This document shows positions 26,870 through 33,693 of a DNA stretch of 55,445 nucleotides, one piece after another. The notes beneath the pieces were generated by a model. It did not search any database. It was given only the letters and a program-made list of their open reading frames with translations, and had not been told where the DNA came from. Each line of letters opens with the position of its first letter. Positions within the stretch are counted from its first letter, which is position 1. The DNA lies in NCBI GenBank assembly GCA_014860455.1, contig JACZJQ010000214.1, positions 1-55,445 on the forward strand, written 5' to 3'. Origin of the DNA: Bryobacteraceae bacterium. GTDB taxonomy: Bacteria; Acidobacteriota; Terriglobia; Bryobacterales; Bryobacteraceae. The position numbers and the translations under genes were made by a program.

Positions 26870-28147
26870 ATGACGATTCGATCCGTTCTCTCCTTCCCGG
26901 CAGTCTTCACCGCCTGCCTGTTGTTGGCCCCGGTCACTCTTGCGTTTCAGACAGGCGGATCCACCGCGCCGCCCGGCGGCGGGACCGGCGGCGGCACGGC
27001 GCCCCCTGGCGGGGGAGCAGGCGGCGGAACGCCTTCCAAGCCAACGACGCCCTCGCCGACACAGCCGTCGACACAGCCGCAACGATTCCCAACTCAACAG
27101 CAGCCGCAGGAGTTTCGCCGTCCGATCTTCCTTTCGGGCAAGCTGATGACAGACGACGGAACTCCGCCGCCCGAAGCGGCGACGATCGAGCTTTACTGCA
27201 ACGGCCGGTCGCGCCCGTTCGGCTACTCCGACAGCAAGGGCCGGTTCAACATCACCCTCGGCGGCCAGCAACCGATGATGATGGGCGCAGATGCCAGCGT
27301 CGGTAGCATGAACGAGGGCTTTGACGGGCGGTCAGGCGGATTCGGCGGCATGAGCGGCGGCCCTGGTTCGACGGGCATCAGCGAGCGCGAACTGATGGGC
27401 TGCGAATTGAGGGCGGTGCTGCCGGGCTATCTCTCCGAAACGGTGCAGTTGTCGGGCAGGCGTTTCATGGACAATCCGGATCTGGGGACCATCCTCATGC
27501 GCCGGTTGGGCAAGGTGGAGGCGCGGACGGTTTCCATGACCTCGGCCAACGCGCCCAAGGACGCCCGCAAGGCGTTCGAGAAGGGACTCGACCGCAATAA
27601 GAAACAGAAGTTCGGCGAGGCCCAGACCAATCTGGCCAAGGCAGTGTCTCTCCATCCGCAGTATGCCGAAGCCTGGTATGAATTGGGTCTCGCCTACGAA
27701 GGAATGAAGAAACCGGATGAGGCTGCGGACGCGTTCAAGAAATCGATCGAGGCGGATCCGAAGTACGTGAAGCCCCACCTCGCCATGCTCGGCGTCTCGC
27801 TGGCTTCGAACAACTGGGAGAAAGTGCTCGACACAAGCGGCAGCGTGCTGAAGCTGGATCCCTACTCCTATCCACAGGCGTGGTACTTCAACAGCCTTGC
27901 CCACCTGCAACTCCAGCACTTCGACGATGCCGAAAAAAGCGCACGCGAGACCATCAAAATGGACCGCGACAAGCGCTACCCGAAGGTCCATCACATCCTC
28001 GGCGTCGCCCTGGCGAACAAGAACGACCTCAAGGCGGCGGCGGGGTCGCTGAAGACCTATATCGAGATGAACCCCAATGGGCGCGACAGCGATTTCGTGA
28101 AGAAGCAACTGGCCGACATCGAGCAGCGCATCCAGCAGCAGGAATAG
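26870..28147 (+). CDS. Exported TPR protein with Gly/Pro-rich linker and carboxypeptidase-like domain
   Basis: A 425-residue secreted or envelope protein. After a signal peptide (MTIRSVLSFPAVFTACLLLAPVTLAF), residues about 27-85 are low-complexity. APPGGGTGGGT-type units repeat, followed by Thr/Pro/Gln-rich sequence. A carboxypeptidase-regulatory-like beta domain follows (about 90-230, ELYCNGRSRPFGYSDSKGRF), interrupted by a Gly/Met-rich insert. The C-terminal half is a TPR array (AWYELGLAYEGMKKPDEAAD, then further repeats to the end). The architecture is familiar in Acidobacteriota, but the role is unknown. The ATG at 26870 is chosen for the signal peptide; the region upstream is promoter-like. 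Confidence 0.8.
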   Translation: MTIRSVLSFPAVFTACLLLAPVTLAFQTGGSTAPPGGGTGGGTAPPGGGAGGGTPSKPTTPSPTQPSTQPQRFPTQQQPQEFRRPIFLSGKLMTDDGTPPPEAATIELYCNGRSRPFGYSDSKGRFNITLGGQQPMMMGADASVGSMNEGFDGRSGGFGGMSGGPGSTGISERELMGCELRAVLPGYLSETVQLSGRRFMDNPDLGTILMRRLGKVEARTVSMTSANAPKDARKAFEKGLDRNKKQKFGEAQTNLAKAVSLHPQYAEAWYELGLAYEGMKKPDEAADAFKKSIEADPKYVKPHLAMLGVSLASNNWEKVLDTSGSVLKLDPYSYPQAWYFNSLAHLQLQHFDDAEKSARETIKMDRDKRYPKVHHILGVALANKNDLKAAAGSLKTYIEMNPNGRDSDFVKKQLADIEQRIQQQE

Positions 28148-28167
28148 CGGGTTCGTCAACGCGAATC

Positions 28168-28203
28168 GGGCCGCTTCGCCAACTCGGCGCGGCGGCCCAT
28201 TTT
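28168..28203 (+). terminator. Probable Rho-independent terminator after the TPR gene
   Basis: GGGCCGCT (28168-28175) pairs with GGCGGCCC (28191-28198), eight pairs with one G-U. A smaller CGCC/GGCG stem lies inside. ATTTTC follows, so the T run is short (28200-28203). It lies 20 bases after the stop. The strong stem and position favour a terminator, while the short T run weakens the call. Confidence 0.6.
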
Positions 28204-28223
28204 CTATCGGGAAACGGCCGCCG

Positions 28224-28493
28224 TCAGGACTTCGAAATGCGCCGCGCCTTCCAGAAGCCGTGGATGCCGAAGATCAGGCCGACGATGAGCAGTCCCGCGC
28301 CGCCGACGAGTCCGACGATGGCTTCGCCGGGGTCGGCGTCGGTCTGGAGCTTCTGATACGCCTTCCATGTGGGACGGATCATGAAGACGGCGATCGCCAG
28401 GAACAGGAAGCCGATGATCTCGTTCCATAGCGCGTGGAGCGGCTTGATGACGCCGGGCATCACAATCTCAAAAAATTTCTTAACCAGTCGCAT
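28224..28493 (-). CDS. Small hypothetical membrane protein
   Basis: An 89-residue protein with two hydrophobic segments, IIGFLFLAIAVFMI (about 25-39) and IVGLVGGAGLLIVGLIFGIHGFW (about 59-81). They are joined by a charged loop and end in KARRISKS. I do not recognise the family. It has its own leader upstream and is convergent with the TPR gene's terminator. The composition matches the neighbours, so it is probably a native gene. Confidence 0.6.
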   Translation of the reverse strand: MRLVKKFFEIVMPGVIKPLHALWNEIIGFLFLAIAVFMIRPTWKAYQKLQTDADPGEAIVGLVGGAGLLIVGLIFGIHGFWKARRISKS

Positions 28494-28690
28494 GTCGGGG
28501 TGACTTCAGAATCCATTATCCCAGCAGCACCAAACTCCTGAAACCGGATTGTGTGCGACCTACTCTCATAGGTGTGGGAGAGCTTCCGATATGAAGATTG
28601 GGGCCAGCGCCCCGGACTCGAACCGCCGCTGTCGCGAAGGGTCTCCTGCCTGGATGGTATCCTGAGGGTAGAGAACGCGCGAGGGACGAT
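28494..28690. other. Intergenic region with two small inverted repeats
   Basis: These 197 bases separate two divergent small genes. CTCTC (28563-28567) pairs with GAGAG (28578-28582), and GGGGC (28600-28604) pairs with GCCCC (28609-28613) around a CAGC loop. Directly after the second lies GGACTCGAACC, which mimics a tRNA T-arm on the other strand but has no tRNA around it. The region could be a structured leader for the acidic small gene that follows. No convincing promoter was picked out. Confidence 0.35.
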
Positions 28691-29002
28691 TTGGACGATC
28701 ATCTCAAAGAACTGATGCAGGAACTTGGTCACGCGATCAACGAGTCGCTGTCTGACTCCGACCGCATCGCCGAGGCGATTGGCGAGATCAAGCGCGCCGG
28801 CTACGACGTCTTCCTTGTTCTCGAAGCCACGATCGGATTCAACCGCCGGGATGACGACGACGATGAAGATGATGCGGAAACCTCCATCGACACATCGGTC
28901 GAGATCCTGTCGGAACCCGACGAGGCCCGGGCCCGGATCAGTTGGAGTACGCAGGACCAGAAGTTCCTTCGCGCGCTCAAGATCTCGGTCGACGAAGAAT
29001 AG
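28691..29002 (+). CDS. Small acidic protein, unrecognised
   Basis: A 103-residue protein of unknown family. The N-terminal half looks folded (HLKELMQELGHAINESL, then IAEAIGEIKRAGYDVFLVLE). An Asp/Glu run (DDDDDEDDAE) sits near residue 59, followed by EILSEPDEARARISWS. I chose the TTG at 28691 because AGGGA lies at the proper distance upstream (GAGGGACGATTTG). The longer open frame back to 28598 reads as arginine-rich noise. An ATG at 28715 is possible but poorly placed. It ends 6 bases from the convergent GT4 stop. Confidence 0.6.
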   Translation: MDDHLKELMQELGHAINESLSDSDRIAEAIGEIKRAGYDVFLVLEATIGFNRRDDDDDEDDAETSIDTSVEILSEPDEARARISWSTQDQKFLRALKISVDEE

Positions 29003-29008
29003 GCCTTT

Positions 29009-30037
29009 TTACGCCAGCTCCTGGTAGACATCCCAGGTCAACGCCGCCGCCTGCTCCCAGGTGAATTCCATAGCGCGCTCGCAGCCCCGCTGGGCGAGTT
29101 CCGTGCGTAGCGCGGCGTCTTCGGTAAGCTGTTTGAGCGCCGCGGCGATCGATTCCGTTTCCAGGGCGTCAACCATCAGCGCCGCGCCGCCGCAGACCTC
29201 GGGTAGCGAAGATCTGCTTGAAGCGATCACCGGGACGCCCAGCGCCATCGCCTCAAGCACCGGGATTCCGAAACCTTCGTCGAGCGACGGAAAAGCGAAA
29301 ATCGACGCCCGCTGGTACCAGCCGAGGATTTGAGCGTCGTCCACCCAACCGGTGAGAACGATGCGTTCACGCGCCCGGCTGGCCTCGATCCGCGCCATCA
29401 CCTCTTCTGCACCGAAGCCGTTCGATCCGGCCAGGACCAGTCTCCAGTCCTGAGGGCAAGCGGCTTCGAACGCTTCGACCAAACGAATCAGGTTCTTGCG
29501 TTTCTGGATGGCGCCGACATGGAGGACGACGCGCTCGCGTCGCGCTTCGGTGGCGGATTCGCTGAAGCGGACGCCGTGGGGGACCACGCGCAGTCGGGAG
29601 CCCTCCACGTTCAACACACCTGCAACTATCGAGGCCGTATGCTGCGAGACGCAGATGATCAGATCGCTCCGTTCGGCGGCGTGGCGCGCCTGGGCAGCGA
29701 AGCGGGCCCTGAATTCGGGCGTCGAGTAGTCTGACGTCAGGACGAAGAGGTCGTGGAAAGTCGAGACGGCGCGGTGCGCGCGCCACTCGGGCATGCGCTG
29801 GTTGAGCCCGTGGAAGACGCCCGCACGGATGGGCCAGGAATCCAGCAGCAGCCGGGCAGAGGCGTTGGCGGGCCGGTCCAGGCGGATGCCGCGCAGGAAC
29901 TTATGCGGGCGGAAACAGTGGAGAAACCGGCATTCCGGGTGGGCCTGGGCGAGATGGAGGCTCAGTTCGCGGCTGTAGACACCAACGCCCGAAAGGTTCC
30001 GTCCAACGCTGTAAGTGGCGTCGAGAGAGGCCGTCAA
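29009..30037 (-). CDS. GT4-family glycosyltransferase
   Basis: A 342-residue GT-B fold retaining glycosyltransferase using a nucleotide-sugar donor. The glycine-rich N-terminal loop is in VGRNLSGVGVYSRELSLHL, and the donor-binding EGFGIPVLEAMALGVPVIAS carries the E-x7-E motif. RLRVVPHGVRF and LHVGAIQKRKNLIRLVEAF are also characteristic. Likely roles are exopolysaccharide or lipid glycosylation in the cytoplasm. TTG is the start, forming a TTGA overlap with the stop of the sigma-54 activator gene. The two are cotranscribed, which hints that polysaccharide output is linked to that regulator. Confidence 0.85.
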   Translation of the reverse strand: MTASLDATYSVGRNLSGVGVYSRELSLHLAQAHPECRFLHCFRPHKFLRGIRLDRPANASARLLLDSWPIRAGVFHGLNQRMPEWRAHRAVSTFHDLFVLTSDYSTPEFRARFAAQARHAAERSDLIICVSQHTASIVAGVLNVEGSRLRVVPHGVRFSESATEARRERVVLHVGAIQKRKNLIRLVEAFEAACPQDWRLVLAGSNGFGAEEVMARIEASRARERIVLTGWVDDAQILGWYQRASIFAFPSLDEGFGIPVLEAMALGVPVIASSRSSLPEVCGGAALMVDALETESIAAALKQLTEDAALRTELAQRGCERAMEFTWEQAAALTWDVYQELA

Positions 30038-31026
30038 CTCTTGATTCCGTATTCCTTCAGCTTACGGTAGAGCGTGGTGCGTCCGATACCGAGAAGATGT
30101 GACGCCATCACGCGGTCGCCCTTGGTGTATTCAAGTGCGCGGATGATGGCCTGGCGCTCCATTTCGGCCAAAGGAATGACGGGCTGGACGATCGGGATCG
30201 GTTCGCCGTTGCTGGCCGGCGCGGCGCAGGTGGCCAGGCTCAGCCGGCCCATGGAGCTGGACTCGCGGTGGTGCTGCAAGTGCGAAGGGGCGTCGCCGAC
30301 ATGCAGGATCGGGCCGGTGTTGACTGCCACCATGCCCTGGACGCAGTTCTGCAACTCGCGCACATTGCCGGGCCAGGGATAGGACATCATCAGATCGAGC
30401 AGGTCGGAACTGAGCATATGTCCGTTGCCGTGCAGATCGAGGAAGTGAGAAATAAGCGATGGCAGATCCTCGCGGCGGTCGCGCAGAGGCGACAGGCGCA
30501 TGGTAACCACATTGAGGCGGAAGTACAGGTCCTGCCGGAAGGCGCCTTTTTGCACCTCGGCGGCGAGGTCGCGGTTGGTGGCGGCGATGACGCGGAACTT
30601 CGACTTCTTCACCTGCAGTGAACCCACGGGACGAAATTCCTGCTCCTGCAGCAACCGCAGCAGCTTGCCCTGAAGTTCCAGCGGCAGTTCGCCGATCTCG
30701 TCAAAGAACGCCGTTCCGCCGTCGGCGTGTTCGATCAGGCCCATCTTGCTGGTGTTGGCGCCCGTAAAGGCGCCCTTGGCGTAACCGAACAGTTCACTTT
30801 CCATCAACGGACCCACCAAGGAGGTGCAGTCGATGGTGACAAATGGCCCGCCGGGACCGGCCTGGTGGATTGTGCGGGCGACGAGTTCCTTGCCGGTGCC
30901 GGTCTCGCCGAGTAGCAGCACGGGCCACTGCCCGCGTCCAAGACGGGTGGCCAGGCGCAGAACCTGTTTCAGTCGGGCCGATTGCCCTACCATTTGATAG
31001 GGCCTGTGCGGCGGCTCAGCAATCAT
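30034..31026 (-). CDS. Sigma-54-dependent activator lacking a receiver domain
   Basis: A 330-residue AAA+ enhancer-binding protein. Visible motifs are Walker A LLGETGTGKE, the sigma-54 contact loop GAFTGA, and Walker B GTAFFDEIGELP. The R-finger region follows (ATNRDLAAEVQKGAFRQDLYFRL). The C-terminal Fis-type helix-turn-helix is RVMASHLLGIGRTTLYRKLKEYG. Only about 20 residues precede the AAA+ domain, so there is no receiver, GAF or PAS sensor. Activity must be set by expression or a partner protein. It is divergent from der. No -24/-12 promoter was seen in its vicinity. Confidence 0.9.
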   Translation of the reverse strand: MIAEPPHRPYQMVGQSARLKQVLRLATRLGRGQWPVLLLGETGTGKELVARTIHQAGPGGPFVTIDCTSLVGPLMESELFGYAKGAFTGANTSKMGLIEHADGGTAFFDEIGELPLELQGKLLRLLQEQEFRPVGSLQVKKSKFRVIAATNRDLAAEVQKGAFRQDLYFRLNVVTMRLSPLRDRREDLPSLISHFLDLHGNGHMLSSDLLDLMMSYPWPGNVRELQNCVQGMVAVNTGPILHVGDAPSHLQHHRESSSMGRLSLATCAAPASNGEPIPIVQPVIPLAEMERQAIIRALEYTKGDRVMASHLLGIGRTTLYRKLKEYGIKS

Positions 31027-31091
31027 TTGAGGACGGTGCCCCCGATCCTTCCCAAGGCTGCCGGATCGACTCGACGATCAGCCGGCATACC

Positions 31092-31136
31092 CTCAATTCA
31101 TATAGTGGATACCAAGCTATCTTATTCTCTCAATTC
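31092..31136. repeat. Pair of CTCAATTC direct repeats between the sigma-54 activator gene and der
   Basis: CTCAATTC occurs at 31092-31099 and again at 31129-31136, a period of 37 bases. The repeats lie in the only strongly AT-rich part of this intergenic region. They could be regulator sites in the divergent promoter region. Chance is not excluded for an 8-base repeat. Confidence 0.35.
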
Positions 31137-31187
31137 TTGCTCACTTTGTTGTACTAAACATTCGGATGGAGCGCCAGCGGATATTAA

Positions 31188-31205
31188 GGGGGGATTGGCC
31201 CCCCC
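31188..31205 (+). promoter_or_regulatory. GC hairpin in the der leader
   Basis: GGGGGG (31188-31193), a five-base ATTGG loop and CCCCCCC (31199-31205) form a compact hairpin ending 19 bases before the der start. There is no T run after it, so it is not a standard terminator. It does not cover the presumed ribosome site GGGAGAATGGTAGAC. It might act on elongation or mRNA stability. Confidence 0.4.
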
Positions 31206-31224
31206 ACATGGGAGAATGGTAGAC

Positions 31225-32556
31225 ATGCCCCCACCGCGCGAGGATGAACAGCCCGTTGTTGTCATCGTCGGCCGTCCCAATGTCGGCAAGTCTACGCTAT
31301 TCAACGCCATCCTGGGCGAGCGCCGGTCGATCACCGGCGACGAACCCGGCATCACGCGCGACCGCATCCACGGCCATGCCGTCCACCGCCGGCGCCCATT
31401 TGAACTGATCGACACCGGAGGCATCGTCCCCGCCGACCAGCAACTGATTCCGGCCCAGATCCTGAAACAGGCTCGGGTCGCGCTGGAACGCGCCGCCCGG
31501 ATCATCTTCCTGATCGATGGCCGGACCGAGATCACCGGGTCCGACCGCGACCTCGCGATTCTGCTGCGCAAACTGGGCAAGCCCGTCATCGTGGCCGTCA
31601 ACAAGATCGACGTGCCCAAACGCGAAGTCCTGACAGCCGAGTTCCACTCGCTGGGCTTCGACTCCGTCATCCCGGTTTCCGCCGAACACAGACTGGGCCT
31701 CCATGAACTGCTTGACGCGGCCACCGAAGGCTTTCCCGCGGCGGTCGAGGAAGACGAAGATGCCGAAAAGGCGAAGCCGCCGGTGCGTGTGTCCATCATC
31801 GGACGTCCAAACGTTGGCAAATCGACCCTGCTCAACGCCATGGTGGGCCGCGAACGGGCCATCGTCAGCCCCGTCGCCGGCACCACCCGCGATTCGGTGG
31901 ACGAAACCGTCTCTTTCAACGGCCGGGAATACACCTTCGTCGATACGGCGGGCATCCGGCGCAAGGGCAAGACGCATGAAATGGCCGAAAAGCTCAGCGT
32001 CGTCATGGCCCGCAAACACATCCGCATCTGCCACGTTGCGCTGCTTGTGATCGACGCCACCGAAGGACCCGTCGGGTCGGACGCCACCATCGGCGGCTAT
32101 GCCCACGAAGAGGGCCGGGCGGTGATCATCGTCGTGAACAAATGGGATTTGATCCCGGCGGGCAAGCGTAAAGAGATGGAACACGCCGTGCGCGACCAGT
32201 TCAAGTTCCTCGAGTGGGCCCCCATCATGTTCACCTCCGCCCAGCAGGCGCGCGGCGTGGAGAGGATCTTTAAGCTGATAGAAAGCGGCTGGGAGAGCTT
32301 CAACAAGCGCGTCCCAACGGGCGAGTTGAACCGCTTCGCCGAGAGCCTCGACTTCGGCATCCACCGCCGGATTTTCTACATCACGCAGGCGTCGATCCGG
32401 CCTCCGTCGTTCGTTCTGTTTATGGATCGGTACGAACCACTACATTTTTCTACCGAACGATACGTGCAAAACCAACTGCGCAAATCGTTTGGATTCGAGG
32501 GGACGCCGATTGAGTTGAAGGTGAAGGGGCGGCGGGCGTCGAAGAAGCACGCCTGA
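31225..32556 (+). CDS. der: Ribosome biogenesis GTPase Der (EngA)
   Basis: A 443-residue essential GTPase for 50S assembly, with two tandem G domains and a C-terminal KH-like domain. G1 motifs are GRPNVGKSTLFNAI and GRPNVGKSTLLNAM. DTGG and DTAG are the G3 boxes, and VAVNKIDV and IVVNKWDLI are the G4 boxes. The tandem layout and length match the family exactly. The ATG at 31225 begins just before the first G domain. The frame is open well upstream, but that part is the AT-rich intergenic region. An ATG at 31216 is possible. Confidence 0.96.
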   Translation: MPPPREDEQPVVVIVGRPNVGKSTLFNAILGERRSITGDEPGITRDRIHGHAVHRRRPFELIDTGGIVPADQQLIPAQILKQARVALERAARIIFLIDGRTEITGSDRDLAILLRKLGKPVIVAVNKIDVPKREVLTAEFHSLGFDSVIPVSAEHRLGLHELLDAATEGFPAAVEEDEDAEKAKPPVRVSIIGRPNVGKSTLLNAMVGRERAIVSPVAGTTRDSVDETVSFNGREYTFVDTAGIRRKGKTHEMAEKLSVVMARKHIRICHVALLVIDATEGPVGSDATIGGYAHEEGRAVIIVVNKWDLIPAGKRKEMEHAVRDQFKFLEWAPIMFTSAQQARGVERIFKLIESGWESFNKRVPTGELNRFAESLDFGIHRRIFYITQASIRPPSFVLFMDRYEPLHFSTERYVQNQLRKSFGFEGTPIELKVKGRRASKKHA

Positions 32557-32557
32557 C

Positions 32558-32575
32558 GGCGGACAAAACTCCGCC
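32558..32575 (+). terminator. Hairpin directly after der
   Basis: GGCGGA (32558-32563), a CAAAAC loop and TCCGCC (32570-32575) form a perfect 6-base-pair stem starting two bases after the der stop codon. No T run follows, so it may be an mRNA-stabilising end or a weak terminator. Confidence 0.3.
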
Positions 32576-32610
32576 TCGCTCGGTAATTTGGGGGGTTGCT
32601 GGGGAGTAAA

Positions 32611-32687
<77 letters not shown>

Positions 32688-32710
32688 GCGCCTTTATACC
32701 AACATTTCAA

Positions 32711-33670
32711 CTATACCATGCCGGACGGCCCGGTGGGGTCAACGGCGCGAAAGCTGTAGCGCAGGCTGTCCTCGGCCAGGCGGCGGAGTTCGTTTGGCGT
32801 AAAACCGAAGTGCTTGGCGGCGATCCGGTATTCATCGAGCAAGGTGGTGTGGAACATCGGCGGATCGTCGCTGTTCAGCACGATAGGCACTCCAGCATCC
32901 CACAGCCGGCGGACTGGGTGCTGATCCAGCGAAGCCACTACGCCGGTGCATAAGTTGCTGGAAATACACACCTCAAGCGGGGTGTCGCGTTCTCGCAACA
33001 GATTCATCACGGCTGGATCCTGGGCGGCCGCGATGCCATGGCCAATGCGATGGGCGCCGCACTTGACGGCCTCGCGGACCGTATCCGCCGTGCCGGTCTC
33101 GCCGGCATGCGGAACTAAACGAAGTCCATGGGACTGGGCGAAGTCGAAGACCTCCTGGAACGCGCTCAACGGGATCGCCAGCTCGTCGCCGCCGATGCCG
33201 AACGCGGCCACTCCATGGCCGGCCCACTTTGCCGCATGGCGGGCCACGGCCCACGCCGCCTCGACGCCAAACTGGCGCACCGCATCAAAGATAAACAGCG
33301 TCGATACCGAGTGGCGGGCGGCTTCCTCCGCGACGGCTTCGAACATGGCGTCGACATCCTGCCGCTTCCAGAGAATGACACCCGCGCTGATATTGATTTC
33401 CGCGTGAACAACGCCCTCTCGCGCCAGGCGTTCGAGCAGCCGGCGGGTGATGAGGGCGTAGTCGGCGGACGTGCGGAGGTAGCCGTTCACCCACTTGTAG
33501 GTGTCCAGGAATCCGCGGAAGTCGTTATAAACGTAGTGCTTGCGCACGCCTTCGACAGTCAGCGACCTATCCAGTTCCACCAGCGTCTCCGGCTCGACTG
33601 AACCCTCCAGGTGCACATGCAGTTCGGCCTTCGGCAGTGCGCGCAGCAAGTCATCCATTTCTGACATCAT
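32711..33670 (-). CDS. Adenosine deaminase-family amidohydrolase
   Basis: A 319-residue TIM-barrel amidohydrolase of the adenosine deaminase family. The zinc and catalytic motifs are all there: KAELHVHLEGS, VPHAGETG, HRIGHG, ISSNLCTGVV and VLNSDDPPMF. Adenosine is the default substrate, but relatives of this type include 6-aminodeoxyfutalosine deaminases of the menaquinone pathway and adenine deaminases. The sequence alone does not choose. The start at 33670 is preceded by GCAGGGC and gives the family N-terminus; the ATGs at 33667 and 33658 are alternatives. Divergent starts with glgB are only 23 bases apart. Confidence 0.85.
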   Translation of the reverse strand: MMSEMDDLLRALPKAELHVHLEGSVEPETLVELDRSLTVEGVRKHYVYNDFRGFLDTYKWVNGYLRTSADYALITRRLLERLAREGVVHAEINISAGVILWKRQDVDAMFEAVAEEAARHSVSTLFIFDAVRQFGVEAAWAVARHAAKWAGHGVAAFGIGGDELAIPLSAFQEVFDFAQSHGLRLVPHAGETGTADTVREAVKCGAHRIGHGIAAAQDPAVMNLLRERDTPLEVCISSNLCTGVVASLDQHPVRRLWDAGVPIVLNSDDPPMFHTTLLDEYRIAAKHFGFTPNELRRLAEDSLRYSFRAVDPTGPSGMV

Positions 33671-33693
33671 AGCGGCCCTGCCATAATAACGGC

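Noticed and set aside
26945-27125. Repeats resembling a CRISPR array
   Set aside because: They are in-frame Gly/Pro codons of the TPR protein, with no constant repeat or spacers; no cas gene is present.
28600-28640. tRNA-like T-arm (GGACTCGAACC, minus-strand sense GGTTCGAGTCC)
   Set aside because: Only three T-stem pairs form, and there is no matching acceptor, D-arm or anticodon arm.
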